From Capitulum mitella (taxonomy: Eukaryota; Arthropoda; Thecostraca; Pollicipedomorpha; Pollicipedidae), in assembly GCA_030062745.1 (NCBI GenBank), contig CP099841.1:17597063-17661062 (forward strand): 64,000 nt of DNA, read 5' to 3'. Under the pieces are notes generated by a model. That model was not told the DNA's origin. It did no database searches and saw only the letters and a program-made list of their open reading frames with translations. The position numbers and the translations under genes are program-made. This document shows positions 24,001 through 37,033 of the stretch, piece after piece. Each line of letters starts with the position of its first letter. The first letter of the stretch is position 1.

Positions 24001-25177
24001 TAGTGTCTCGGATGAACTTTGAGCACTTTGAAGGATGCCTACTTTCCTTGCTGTTTCAGTGATGGAAATGATTTTACTTTTAACGGGCATGATTTCAAAA
24101 CCGGAATGCAAAAAAGGGAAATACGACGACAATAGCGGGGACGGGAAGCGATAGGAAGTGATCTAATTCCCAGTATCTTGGGAGGTCGCAGTTTGATAAG
24201 AAAGTGATCAAAAGGTACATGTACGAATAAGAACGACAGCTGCAGATTACTCTCGACACGGGCTGCAGATTTGACAGAGCATTTCCTCTTCCGTTACCAG
24301 CGGAAATGGCATAGAAATTACAGTTATAAATGGTTCATGGTATGCGTGTAGCTTATCACATGAGGATGTTATGAACAATGAATGAAAATACGGGTGAAAG
24401 AAACATTCCGCGTCGTTCGCAATGGTATCGACCGCAAATTTAAAAAACCCAAGTTTTCAGACTGGGGAGTTGGCAGACGGTGCGGCGAGTCCAATCGGCT
24501 TGAGCGCCAAATTGGACAAAGAAGGATGGAAATGAGAGTAGTTGGTATGTCTGTCGCCATATCATCACTGAAATATTCCCCATAGACTAATACCATGACT
24601 GTGTCACAGTACTCTGACACCGGCGGCCATCTGTTCCGAAAATACTGTGGACAACACAGACTGAGCTGTGGCCAACTTCTGACTCAGGATGATATCAAAT
24701 GTTTTCAACGGCAAGCGAAAAATACCTGACGTGGCCTTCTGGGTCGTTTCTTAGCACTCTTACAATTTTCCATCCTCTTCCCGGCGGTCGAGAACGGTGT
24801 CCGAAGCTGCTGATGTGCTTGGACACACCCCCGCGATTTTTTTTTATTTGAACAGCGAGAAAACGGCGGCGCGCAGCGCCACCGAGTTTTCAGCAGCTTT
24901 TCTCACATCTATTGCGCACATTCTGAACAAATATTAATTTTGGATCGGGTCGTACCACTGACTTACGTCACGTTAAAGAGACTCATGCCAAAGAAGTTTT
25001 GACTGCCATAATATTAACAGACAAAGATATGAATTTGAGTTTTAATTCATGACCTTATCATGTCAGTGGCCTTAAAATGCTTACCTTGGAATTTCTGGAA
25101 AGGGTTAGGTCAACGACCTGAGGAAAGTTTTGGCCATCTTCGAGAAATTTTATTTTCTGCATTTTTTCCTTCTTTAA
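21002..25177. other. Long stretch without recognisable genes
   Basis: About 4.2 kb with no convincing exon. Isolated transposon-like ends occur: GCCGGG followed by TTAA at about 22555-22560 and CCAGGG followed by TTAA at about 21323-21330, neither with a matched partner. The TGACCT-containing stretch near 22240-22280 resembles the TTAA-element interiors but could not be assigned. Open frames are short and lack splice context. Confidence 0.5.
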
Positions 25178-26391
25178 CCCGCGTCCGACTGGCAGTCGGC
25201 GCTAATCACGCTCGACTGGGGGAGGGGTAGTTGACTGCCACTCTCTAACTCACGAAAAGTTGGTCGCGCAATAAAAATAAGCTGTTTATAACAATGTGCT
25301 TATTTTTTATTTTTATTATCACACAGCTCGTGACAAGCAGAGTTCAAAAGTGGCCTCATTTTTAGTTTTGAATAATATGTAGGCCATTTACACCCTATAC
25401 ATGTTTTCTCGCACCCGACTGCATGAACCGAGAAGCGGCCTGGATCTCCAGGGCTGTAATTAATAATCATTATTAATTAGTTATAGGCACCAACGAACAT
25501 GAAAGTCCCTCCCGCTTGTTTAATATATATGCCGAAACGTTGACCTAAAGACACGGTGAATTCCGTGTTGACTGCCGGCAGGCGCCGCAGCCGAACGCGG
25601 TATGAAATCAATGGCGACTAATTTTAGCGTTTCTTTATTTTCGCGACATAGGCCTTTCCTTGTGATACCTATTGATCCTAGTGGTTCTTGTGATGGTTTC
25701 TCATGCTTAAATGTCGGAAAAAGTCATCAGTTATCAGTTTACACGATTGACGAAGCTTTATTCGCGACAGCCTGTATTTCCAAAATATGCGATTTTTTGA
25801 AACCTTTTCAACTTTCTGGTACCACTTGCAACGGTGCCAGCCGGTTCTGCCATTTTCTATCCGTTCAGAGCAATTCACCGCTGATTTTGACGGGGGTGCG
25901 TTTTGGCCTATAACAGTTATTCGTGCCCTGACCTCAGGTCAATGGCTGGAAGTCGATGACACTTTACCCACTGACAGAAACTGGATGTCTGCAACATCCC
26001 ACACTAAAAATGTTGCCGAAACTCCATAAATTTCCCAAAAAACGACGACATGTCTGGAAAATGGGCTTTACCTTAGGTCAATGACCCGGAAAATCCTGAA
26101 AAAATGGGGTGGCAGATCTGTTGCAACTATCAAGATTTGTAATCTCTGAAAGTTTTATTGCGATATCATGTTTTCCGAAAGTCAGAGGGCGCTAAACTTT
26201 TTTTCAACATGGGTCCACTTGACCTCACCTAGGTTAGCTATCTGACTTGACCTGGAGTCAAAACTTTGTCACAAGGTGCAAAAATGGTCAAGCAAAAGGT
26301 AAACGAAGTTTCGTGGCGCTGCGTTCGTTCGTTCTGTCACAATCCTGGAAAAATCTCACGGGGTAACACTAGCCTCCCAGTAGGAGGCTGG
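25178..26391 (+). mobile_element. TTAA-flanked piggyBac-like MITE, family A copy 3
   Basis: TTAA (25174-25177) precedes CCCGCGTCCGACTGGCAG and CTAA (26392-26395) follows AGTAGGAGGCTGG. Full length (1214 bp). A small local duplication around AATAAGC (25270-25310) distinguishes it from other copies. Confidence 0.75.
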
Positions 26392-27039
26392 CTAAAATTC
26401 GCATTTGGGGGTAGGGAGTTACAGCACATAATCATGAAAATAAAGACCTCAGGCAAAAAAGCAGACCTCAGTCAATGCCATGGAGGTCAGGCCGAGGTCA
26501 GAACTATTTTCGGTTTTTTCATCTTGCTTCTGAGTTAACTGCAAGCATTCCGGGGCAACATTTTTTGTTTTATGACATGAATTGCCATTCTCACCCCAAA
26601 TAGCCCTGATGCCCTTTTCACCCCAGATAGCCCACATTAACGCGCTTTATGGGTCAAGATCACTTGAGTTCATAGAAAGTCCTCTCGATTCTGGGATTTA
26701 TTGGAGCCTAAAAAGTTTGGTTTTGAAGTTGAAAAGACACGGAAAACGTTTTTTTTTTAGTATTTTGGCATATTTCAGCAACTAAATATACAAATTATGG
26801 GATGCTGATGCGCGTTCCAAGCTTCGTCCACTACAAAGGACATGTTCCAAATACGGCGCTGTCGTGTCTTCTTGCAAATGATGTTCATAACCATGCTTTA
26901 TGGAACAAAGAAGGCAGTATGCTGTTTGTCTCCTCTGCTAGTACGGTTAGGCTGACAGAGGAAGAAGACAGGAGACAGGCTTCGCCTGCTCCTGTATGGC
27001 GCGGGCGAAGATCGCGTTGTAAAACCACAAACTTTTATT

Positions 27040-28330
27040 TCAGTTCAGTTTAGTTCAGTTCAGTTCATTTGCGAATCTTTCCGCCGCGTGGATTACTGTC
27101 TGATTCTAGTCATTACCGTACAGCACATGCGCAATAGTCATACAGATAAAACTAGGCAGTCAGACACGTCAAGTTATAGGAGAAGGTTCGTCAAGTTTGC
27201 GTACAAGCTCTCCACGGGTTCGAGAGGTGGTGATGTCCGGCGGCAGGCGGTTCCAGGACAAGGCCGCACGATACGAAAAACACCCTGCAGGCCACAGACA
27301 GACGGAAAGTCGGCGGCTCCAAGGCGCCGGCCGCCGACGCCCGGGTGGCACGCTGGGACAAAGCGGTGCGCGGAGTGAACAGGGACCGGACCGCCACCAG
27401 AGTGCGCGAGTCGTTCAGGGCTCGGAAGACACCAGTGCTGTCGCGCCTCGCAACTAGGTCCCGTACGGCGCGCCAGCCTAGTACCGAATCCCGCTTACGA
27501 GCCCCGGAGACGATCCTGGCCCCAAAGTTCACCACCCTCTGAACTCTGCTAAGGCGACACGACGCGGCCCCGCCTCAGACTGAAAGGCAGTAAAGGATGC
27601 GGGGAAAACATGTCACTGGGTTAAGACTGTCAGGACCTCGGACATAAGGTGGTGACATATCTTATACAAACAGAACAGGATGGACTTGCACTTTTTGGCA
27701 ACCTTGGATACGTGTTCCTCCCAGGACAAGGAGTTGTGGATAGTGGTCCCAAACATCTTCACCGACGGAGAAGGGGTTAGTATGTGGCAGGCAGAGTTAA
27801 GATAGAGGGATGTGATCTCGAGGTGATGGGCTGTGCCGACAAGGAGCAGGGTTGTTTTGGATGGATTCATTTTTAAGAAGTTGGATGTAAAGTAGGCTTG
27901 GACGGCAAGGACAGTCTCTTCTTGCCGGGATCTTAGGATGGATCAGGATGTGCGGAGCCTAGCAGCTGGGCGTGATCGGCATAGGATACAAGGCGTCCGT
28001 GAGGCAGATAGGATGGAAGGTCCTTCGTGAAGATAATGAAGAGGACAGGACCGACAATAGACCCCTGCGGAACACCGTGGGAGAGAGGAATGGAGAGAGA
28101 ACCACCTCTCACCACCTGCCGCCGATCAGCCAGGTAGTTCTGCCCGGGCCTCGCTCCGGGTCACGCAGGGCGTGTAGGCCACGTACCCAGAGCTGTGCAG
28201 TGTCGCCCGAGGGCATATCGCGGTGTATCTGGCTGTCGCTTTGACTGTACGGTACGGCGACGTGTTTTCTCGCGCGAAACTTGTGCCGTATGCTGTTCGC
28301 CCTACGCTGAATAGGATACGGCATGATGAT
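27040..28330 (-). mobile_element. Degenerate 5'-truncated CR1/Daphne-like LINE
   Basis: Minus-strand reading frames carry a non-LTR reverse transcriptase remnant. GVPQGSIVGPVLFIIF is followed about 20 residues later by LVSYADHAQLL, in which the catalytic YADD box has become YADH. Downstream in a second frame is VKMFGTTIHNSLSWEEHVSK with CKSILFCLYKI. In a third frame is the C-terminal NFGARIVSGARK through the RNA-binding tail. Frames change at least twice, so the element is dead. It ends in a TGAAC-type pentanucleotide tract (27041-27068), the microsatellite tail usual for CR1/jockey-group LINEs. The 5' part, including the endonuclease, is missing. Confidence 0.8.
27041..27068 (-). repeat. LINE 3' microsatellite tail, TGAAC unit
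   Basis: On the plus strand, CAGTTCAGTTTAGTTCAG and its continuation; five or so copies of TGAAC on the minus strand. It immediately follows the end of LINE-like sequence and marks its 3' end. Confidence 0.7.
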
Positions 28331-28380
28331 TCGGTGTTCACAATACTTCGGCCAGTTTGATCAAGATTTCTGTTGACCAC

Positions 28381-30249
28381 TGGTCCATTGTCACGTCAAG
28401 TCAACTGTCAAATCAATTTTTTTGGCTCCGAAAAAGTCTGGCTAAACAACCCAAAGCGGATCTTCTTATATGACAAAATATGCAATTTCAATTTTTTTTG
28501 GAAAAGCTCGCAATTCGTTCATCATTTCTATCGTCTTGGAGAGGTTTGCAGACAGAAGGCTGAACTCGATAAGGTACGAACGGTTACAACGGAAAACAAT
28601 CTCCAAAACGAGATGGCTGGTACGGAGTAAAGCTGCCAATATCCGCTTCCGTTGATTCTGCCGCTGCAAGAGAAAGCGAGTGCTATTTTTTTAGTTATGC
28701 CCGCTGTGGCGGTCTTTACAAGCAACGGAACCTCTTCGAAAAAATGGGCGCAATATTCCAGAATTCAACAGACTTCACCAGCCAACAGCAGCAGAAAGAT
28801 TCAGCACCTGCCAATATAACAACAGCCCAGCAAGCCGCGTCTTTGCTACGGTAACTGGAGTGGCTAAGCGTACCTGAAATATGTGGCGTGGCTTATATCA
28901 AAGGCGATATGCCTACAGCATATCGTCTGTCACTGTCACTGTACCCATGCATGCACAGTCATGCATGTCACACATGCACGTGCATGCATGGCTACACGAC
29001 GTGCAAGTCGGTGGGTCAGTCAGGGAAGACAGGTTTGTTCTCTCACCTGCTGGCATGTGGCGTTCGTGTGCGGACATCTGTCTGCTCGACACGTGGAGAC
29101 CAGCACCGGCTGAACACGATCGGGCGGCGCCTGGGCAATCTGGATCCGTCCGTCTGCGGCCCGAGCACACGGAGACAGTTGTACAGAAGCCACTGATCAG
29201 CGGCGGAGACACACTGTTCGGACGCCCGCCTCTGCGGCCCGAGCACACGGAGACCAGTCGTACAGACGCCACTGATCAGCGGCGGAGACACACTGTTCGG
29301 GCGCCCGAGCACATCAGGCAACAGCCGTCAAGCTGATGGCGGCCTTCAGTTATCACGTTACTGGTCTGTGCGGGGTTGGGGGGAAAGGCGGGAACTGGAC
29401 GGTTGTTGCGCATAGAGTTTAGATGGAAACCAGACATCAAAAGCGCTTCAGGCAGAAAAGCACATCAACAGGTCTCCACATACGTGAAAAATAACAATAT
29501 AACTCTTGCATACTCCGAAAAACGAAAACAACCACAACAAGTGGTTCCAATGAAAATGAAGATATTCGGTAGATTAACAATAATAAATAAATTAATAAAA
29601 GAAATAGCTATATATCATGTTAATAAATACGCGAATCCTGGTGAAACTGCTGGGACTGATACAAGATTCGTCGGGGTGCGAAAAGAAAATCTGAAAACAG
29701 CTGATGAAAATGGGTAGGCACAACCCCGAAGGGAAAACTTTGCAGCACTTTACGGCCGAGTTTCTCAAATTTTCTTGTTGCCTAAGGTCAGCCAGATATT
29801 TCCTACATGCCGTTCCTGTGAGCAGAGAACGAGATAAATCATTTGATTTCTCTGTCTACCTGGCCTCGAGAACTTACTGTCTGCGTCAAACACTGCGTGC
29901 CGTAATTTTTCTCGATATTTTCAACAGTTATGGCTTCCCGTTGATAAACAACTTTGTATGTTGCCATTTCAACTTCGGCACATATTAATGGAAAAGGTTC
30001 AGTCAGAACCGGCCGGGAAACATACTTTCCACAGGAGGCAATATTTCGAAGATTCACGCTGCTGGTAGCGTGATTCGAAGATTCACGCTCAGGTAGAACT
30101 TTAACACATCTGACCACATCATACCATACGTCACACTAGCCGCCGACCTGACAATAGGCCTGATTCGGCTGTCGGCGACACAGGCGCACCCAAGGCACTC
30201 TGGACCAGAGTCCTTCCCTTATACCAACGGTCAGAATGGTGGAACCAGG
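28381..30249. other. No confirmed gene; GC-rich patch in AT-rich DNA
   Basis: Besides the 78-bp duplication (29155-29320), there is a TGCA-rich stretch (28945-28995) with overlapping CATGCATG palindromes. AT-rich sequence follows. No splice-bounded open frame is convincing. Confidence 0.4.
29155..29320. repeat. 78-bp tandem duplication in a GC-rich block
   Basis: GCGGCCCGAGCACACGGAGA occurs at 29156 and 29234, and CACTGATCAGCGGCGGAGAC recurs with the same 78-bp offset. A multiple of three, it gives a 26-aa repeat in open minus frames. A donor-like CAGCAG/GTGAGAG lies on the minus strand near 29050. This could be an exon, but no clear acceptor or preferred frame was found. Confidence 0.55.
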
Positions 30250-31301
30250 TCTCAGAGTAAAACAGGTCAGGTCAAGTCAGATGTCTGGCCTAGGTCAGGT
30301 CAAACGGACTTATGTCCAAAAAAGTTTAGCGCCCTATAACTTTTTTGCAAGCAAGATATTACAATAATACTTTCAAGGACTAGTGGTCCTGACAGATGCA
30401 ACAAATCCGCTATCTCAGAATTTTCCGGGTCATTGACCTAAGGCCAAGCCCATTTTAAGACAATTCGTCGTTTTTTTCGGAAATTGGCACAATTTTTCAT
30501 AACACTTCCAGTGTGCAGTGAAGCAGACATCTAGTTACCATCATTGGACAAAGTATCAATGACTTCCAGCCATTGACCTGAGGTCAGGTCACGAATGACT
30601 GCTGTGAGCCAAAACGTACCACAGTCAAAATCAGCGATGATTTACTCAGAATGGGTAGAAAATGACAGAACTGGCTTGCACAGACGTAAATAATACCAAG
30701 AACCTAATTTTTTGAACACATTGCATATCTTCGAAATAAACAGGTTTCGCGAACAAAGCTCCGCCAATTGTGTAGATTGGTACCTAATGAATTTTTCCAA
30801 AATCTCAGCATGGGAAACGATCACATGAACCACTAAGATGAACAAAATTGACATTAATAGAGTTATGTCGCAAAATAAAGGAACGCTAAAATGATTTTCC
30901 GTTAACTTGCAATTGCGTACGGCTGCGGCGCCCGCCAACAGCAGTCATGAAAATTGCCGTGTCTTTAACTCAACGTTTCGGGGTATATGTTGAAGAAATC
31001 TGAAAAAATAGACGTGTATCGGCATCTGCGGACCTTTACTTGTGCGCTGGTGCCTTTACCTATGCGTTATTAGTCACAGCCCTTGAGATTCAGGCCGTTT
31101 CTCAGTCTCATGCAGTCGGCTATGAGAAAAAATGTGTGTGACGTAAATTGCTTACATATTACCTAAAACTAAAAATGATACCAGTTTCGAGCTCTACTCG
31201 TCACGAGCTTTCGAAATGTGTGCTTATTTTTATCGTGCGACCAACCGTTCGTGAGTTTGTGAGTCGGGCGTGATCGTCGCCGACCGACGGTCGTGGGCGG
31301 G
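30250..31301 (-). mobile_element. Family A TTAA MITE copy 4, inverted, one end degraded
   Basis: The left-end sequence of family A reads on the minus strand from 31301 (CCGCCCACGACCGTCGGTC, next to TTAA at 31302-31305). The interior follows in the family order back to the TGACCT/AGGTCA-rich block at 30270-30310. The other terminus is not recognisable. About 1.05 kb retained. Confidence 0.65.
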
Positions 31302-31305
31302 TTAA

Positions 31306-32997
31306 GTCATCTTCATTTCTTTCTTGGCACCGCCGCTGGCAAAAATGCCAAAAGAAAGAACGGAATTGCAATGAACGTCGTCATTTAAAGTCAATGGGAG
31401 CATCAAAGCAACAGAAACACAAGTAGTTAAAAAAATTAAAAATAACCACCAAAAATCCTCCAGTCTCCGCTTCCTTGAACCGCCCCTGCCAAAACGCACG
31501 GCACTACAGGATTCATTCTGACAAATCCGTATCCACTGGCCCCGGAAACCCCTAAAAACGTTCCTCATAACAAGGGTAAAACGATTTTTTGCGATGTTCT
31601 ATCGAGACCGTTTAATGAAGGTGCAACCGAAAGTGGTTTTTGCAAGCATTTCGAAAATATGCCAATGGAGAGGATTTTTTGGGGCCGATTAATAAATGGG
31701 GGTGATGACAGTGCTTTGGTATATTCCAAGTAGGCCCTTGAAATTCCAACCCGCAAAAGTTAAAACTGCGGTGTTAATCTGCCCCCGAATCCGGAGTTAG
31801 TTGGGGGCTACGAAATTGAGTTTTCCCTTCTGGACCGAATTGTGACTACGACGCTGGCCACGGGCATGTTATAACGCCCCTCCCCTCTGTCCGCAGGACC
31901 AATCGCAAAGGCCTGAAGGGTGGCCAGGCCGTTTCTGGTACTGTGCTAAACCAAAGCTGGATGAATGAGTGGCAACTCCGCTGTCTCCATCCCGGGTGTA
32001 GAACTGCCGTTAATGTTAACCTAACAATGAATATCTGAGGGAAATACCGTTATTTGTCGTCTCAGTTGGAACAAACGTTTCCCAGAAATCGGCGCTTAAG
32101 CTGAAATGGCGACATTCAAAGTTACATCAACGTAAAGTCATTACTGTTGGTCGATACAAATTACGACACGCAGGGTTTTAGACCGACAGCAGTCTTCGAT
32201 TTTGAGATGACATAAAAAACGAACCCCCTAAGCTTATTGCAGCATCACTATCAGAAGGCATCATTAAGAAACTCCTGGTCTGCCAACGCAAAAATTACAC
32301 ATTTGGAACCAAAACTTGTAAGTCTATACGCACTGTTCCAACATGCGCAATATCCTGCAGACCACATTGCAACGCCACAGCACGTTGCCTAACATTTTAC
32401 CGGCAGGTACACATTCATACCTTGTCACAGGTCAGTAAAACCATACACTCAGAGAGGAAAGTCTTCCAAGAACACAGTATACTACTTGGCGGGTCAGAAA
32501 AGTTGTAGTGAATGCATATGCACGGCACAATTATGCCATGCCATAATGGTCTTTTCAGGGCCCTTGTTTTTTCTCAGCTCATGCTCTTTGTGCTATACGA
32601 GGCAAACCTCTGAGCTCATGGGGTGGGGGGGGGGGGAAGAAGCACTAATTTTGAGGTGTGAAATTTTGCATGCGCTATTTTGATACCGTAGCAAGAGCAA
32701 AATACCAGGATAGTTGACCTAGCGAAGATTTGTTATTTTTTTTCTTATTTATACCAGTTTGACCTAACATGGTGAAATACTTCCACAGGGAGCAGGACGT
32801 CAGTGCGCTCAAGCAGAGTGAGGACCTCAGCGAGATCGACAGCATCACGGACGCCACCCTCGGGATGAGGGGACATGAAATCGTAAAGGACAGAATGACA
32901 GTCGAAAATCACCCAAAGATACTCCAAGTTCTCCACTGCAGAACAGATTGGCTTTTCATCTTTTCATCTCTGCTTATAGGCATGCCTATGTATGTTT
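31306..32997. other. No recognised gene
   Basis: Mostly AT-rich non-coding sequence. A stretch at 32769-32950 is open on both strands with balanced base composition and might be an old coding remnant, but no family, splice sites or preferred strand could be assigned. A G-run sits at 32620-32637. Confidence 0.4.
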
Positions 32998-33456
32998 CTC
33001 TGTCCGTCTGCATATTTGCCTGTCTGCCTATCTGCACGTCTATGCCTCTGTCTGTACATCTGTCTGTTTGCTCGTGTGTCTGTCTGTTTATCTGTATTTA
33101 TATGTCTATGTCTGTCTGTCTGTCTGTGTCGGCCCCTGTCTGTCTGTGTCCTTGTCTGTCGGTCCCTGTTCGTGTCTCCATCTCTGTTGTCTGTCGTCTG
33201 TCGTCTGTCGTCTCTCTCTCTCTCTCCCTCCCCCCTCTCCCTCCCCCTCTCTCTCCCTCTCTCTCCCTCCCCCTCTCTCTCTCTCCCTCCCCCTCTCTCT
33301 CTCTCCCTCCCCCTCTCTCCCTCCCTCCCCCTCTCTCTCTCCCTCCCCCTCTCTCTCCCTCCCCCTCTCTCTCTCTCCCCCCTCTCTCTTTCCCCTCTTC
33401 CTCCCCTCTCTCTCCCCTCTCTCTCTACCTCTCCTTCTTCCTCTCTCTCTCTCTAC

Positions 33457-33527
<71 letters not shown>

Positions 33528-33581
33528 CCTCCTCTCTCCCTCTCTCTCTCCCCCTCTCTCTCTCCCCCTCTCTCTCTCCCC

Positions 33582-33628
<47 letters not shown>
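32998..33628. repeat. Pyrimidine-rich (TCTG)n then (CT)n/(CCCT)n tract
   Basis: Starts as degenerate TCTG repeats (about 33000-33200), then CTCTCTCC-type and pure CT dinucleotide to 33628. About 630 bp of strand-asymmetric, purine/pyrimidine-biased DNA. The long Leu/Ser/Pro open frames through it are artefacts. Confidence 0.95.
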
Positions 33629-33631
<3 letters not shown>

Positions 33632-33845
33632 CGCGAGTTTGCTTGTTCTCTTTCTGCTTTCTTTTGTCTCGATCTCCATATCTCTACTGTCTTCTGTCTT
33701 TTTTTACCTCCCCTCTCGCTCTATATACCGTCCTGGTTAGGGAAGTCCGTGGCGAAAAAACGTCATGCACTTTTTGTTTTCCCATCATTTTTATGAATGG
33801 ATAAACGGCTCATTTGTTTTCGTGTAGACAGAAAAAGTTCGTTGC

Positions 33846-35835
33846 AGTTGCAATTGGGTCATTCAATGTCATCTCGCAGAAGCAATGAACCAACCCCTTT
33901 CGATTTTCATCAAATTTGGTTTGCTCACAGTATCTTAAAAAAATGGCCAGCCGTAAATTTTTAGCTCTGGGTGACCTCTGAGGTCAGAACTACAGGCCAA
34001 AAATGATTGGCCGCCGGTTTTTGCATACAATGCATGATTCAAATGTCTTATCACTCGGTGACAGATCGTTTTAATAAAGTTGCAAAAAGGTGTGATGAGT
34101 ACTAGTCAAAGAAGAAATGTTCCACCTTTCATAAATAAGCTCATGTTTTGGTTAGCTCGGGATGACCTTTGACATGACTAGGTTACACTGAACATTTTTG
34201 GTTTTAATCATGCTTGCCCACTATGAAGTTGGCGAAAGTGTAACACAATACGTCCCAAATATTTACAATAAGCGTGGCAAAAACATTTCGGGGCAAACTG
34301 AAACTTTTTCAGATATTTCGAATTTATTGTTGCCAAGTGGCGCTTGAGAAATACACCCTGAGGCTATTTCTTGAATACTGATTGATGTCGTGCTTTGCGT
34401 TCGTCCGATTATTCTTAGATTTGGTGTGCACGATGTCCTGAGTGCCTGCTGTCCTAGCTTAGTTTCAAGTTGCTTGGCCAGAAAAGTCAAAGGTCATGAC
34501 ATCCAGCCACCAGTCGACTCCTGCCTTCCGAATCTGACATACCCGTTTTTCACTTTACACGAAAGTGAGTCCATCGGGCGTTCTTAGGTCCTAAAGCCAA
34601 CTGAGATAATCCTAGTCGTGTATCGGGACCTTTGGAAGATCAACCCGGGCCACTGACATCAGCTGACCTTGGATTGCCCATGTTGGACTCAGATCACTTA
34701 TAGATTTTTGGGACGCTGATTTCGAATTTCACATCCAGTTTGCACGCATCGAGTCGTTATCTTCATTCTGTGTCCTAGATAAAAAAAATCTGTTTTTTTT
34801 GGCATGTACATCAATCATCACTTCTGTCTGCTTCTATTCGAAGCCGTAATTTAACCTTTAACTTTTTCAGTATTCAAGGGATGACATCATGCCAAAAAAT
34901 AACGCCCATGGAGTCTTCGATACGTGCAAGTTCCGATACTTCAGCCATATACATGAAATCCGGAACCATTCCTCTAAAAAAAGCTATGAATGGTCCGAGG
35001 CCAGGTAATTCAAGGTCACTCGGGTTCAGTGACTGGTTGACCTTAAAAGGTCCCGATACTCGACTTAGATTGTCCCAGTTGGCTTAAAGGCCTAAGAGCA
35101 TCCGTTAGACTCATTTTCGTGGAAATTTGAAGAACGGATTGGTAAGATCTGGATGGCAGGGGTCGATCGGTGACGGGGTATCATGATCCTTGACGTTTCG
35201 TGTCAAGCAATTTGAAACTAAATTGATGTGTAGCAACTAAGCGGGACATTGTGCTCACCAAATTGTAGAATAATCCGAGAGAAGAAAGGCACGAATTCAA
35301 TCAACATTCCTGAAATACCACCAGGGTATATTTCTCAAGCGCCACTTGGCAACACTAAATTCCAGATAACCGAAAAAGTTCCAATTTGCCCAAGAATGTT
35401 TTTTTTTGCCACGCTTATTGCAGACACTTGGGGACATACTGGCCTACATTTTCGCGAAGATCACGATGGGCAAACATGGTTGAAACCAGAAATGTTCATT
35501 GTGATCTAGTCAGGTCAAAAGTCATCCCGAGATCACCAAAACATAAAGCTTTTTATGAAATCTGGAACATTTTTCTGTCAAATGGCGCTAATCGCGCTAT
35601 TCTGTAACAACCTGTCACCGAATTATGGACATTTCAGTGATGCAATATTTGTAAAACTCGGTCACCTTTCATTGCCTGTAACTGTGACCTCAGAGATCAC
35701 CCAGGGCTAAAAATTTACGGCTCACCATTTCTTTGATATGTGCTATGAGCGTACCAAGTTTCATTAGAATCGAAATGGGCCGGGCCAATTCATGTGCGAT
35801 TTGACATGGAATGACCCAGTTGCAAAACTGTCCGT
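33846..35835. mobile_element. ~2-kb foldback (long imperfect palindrome)
   Basis: The left arm from CAGTTGCAATTGGGTCATTC (about 33847) is mirrored by the right arm ending GAATGACCCAGTTGCAAAAC (about 35810-35828). Inside, CCGTAAATTTTTAGC (left, 33949) matches GCTAAAAATTTACGG (right, 35707), and GTGGCGCTTGAGAAATA (left, 34337) matches TATTTCTCAAGCGCCAC (right, 35329). The arms meet around 34770-34900. Overall about 0.9 kb per arm, roughly 80% similar by eye. It resembles a foldback-type or very-long-TIR DNA transposon. No coding capacity. Confidence 0.75.
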
Positions 35836-37033
35836 GCGTAAAGCTTCACTGTGGACGTGGTTGCACTAGCGTTGCGCAGTGCTTATTGATGAATAAATTT
35901 TGCGTACTTCGTATTTTTGCGTTTATCTCGACACAACTGGCGGACGAGTTGGCACATGGAGAATGCGATGGACCAGTAGTAGACTTGGCAAAAATTTCCA
36001 TTGGTTTCATAGTTGACAGTTGTATGGCAGGAAGCTGGTTATGGGGAGATAGTGACAGGGTATCGACTACGATGTCAAGCCGTTGAGCAAGCTGGATAAG
36101 AGCAGCATGTTGCCATGACAACATCCGGAGAGGCGCAAAAGAAGTGGAAGACAATCATTGGCCTTCACGTGGATTCAGGAATGATAAATGCTGGTCGCAA
36201 TATGTAAACAGATAAACTATGAAGTTTTTGTGGACACCTACATGATAAAAGGAAGACTAGCAGGGCATTGCGAAGCGGCAACTTATGGGTGGAAATCCCC
36301 GTTGTAAGACATTTCAATGGCATTATATCGATTATTCAGCAATTAATGTCATGGTGAAAGACTTCTTTTTCTCTCAATGCAGATAACTCCCGGGGCAGAA
36401 AATCAGGGCAGTAATGTTTCTTTTTGCCACAGGTGCTCCATTTCAAACTACTGTTCGGTCCATCCTGCGGAAGGATTTCTTGACTCAGCAAAACATTTCA
36501 TTTGATGGGGAGATAAAGCTAAGTGACGCTGGATGTCAGAATCAAACGCTTCATGCGACAAAGTTTCAAGCGAGGCGCAGAATAACGTCTGAAGAACTAA
36601 CCAATATAAGCAAATATACCCATATGACTGCTTACGCATCCATCCCAATCTGGCGAGAACGTTCAACTTTGTATTTATTTGACCGTGAATTTTAAGGTAA
36701 GCACTGTGAGATTTTTACAGTCGAGGCTCCCTGCTATCACTTGAAAACCGCAAGCTGAACAAAATCTGACAGTCGCCAGTACAAAACGGACTGATGCACC
36801 GTCCGTGAGTTTTTTTTCGCGAACTGCCTCCGAACGACTGTTACAATTACTCTGAAATTTGCTCTAGCTAGGCACCGAACCATTTTGCGTACCGCGTGAA
36901 CATTTGAGGTCCATATCTTCACAATAACGTATGACCTCTTTCTCGAGGGAATGTTAAAGAAATAACGTTGCGATGATGGCCGTCATCTGGTAACAATTGT
37001 TCAAGTACTTTACGTGTTCAGTCTTAGACTTAA
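35836..37033. other. No recognised gene
   Basis: AT-rich sequence between the foldback element and family B copy 2. Open frames are short, on both strands and without splice context. Confidence 0.45.

Noticed and set aside
32948..33804. Three overlapping frames of more than 270 codons, Leu/Ser/Pro-rich
   Set aside because: Artefact of the TCTG/CT-rich low-complexity tract. All three frames are open because the repeat contains no stop.
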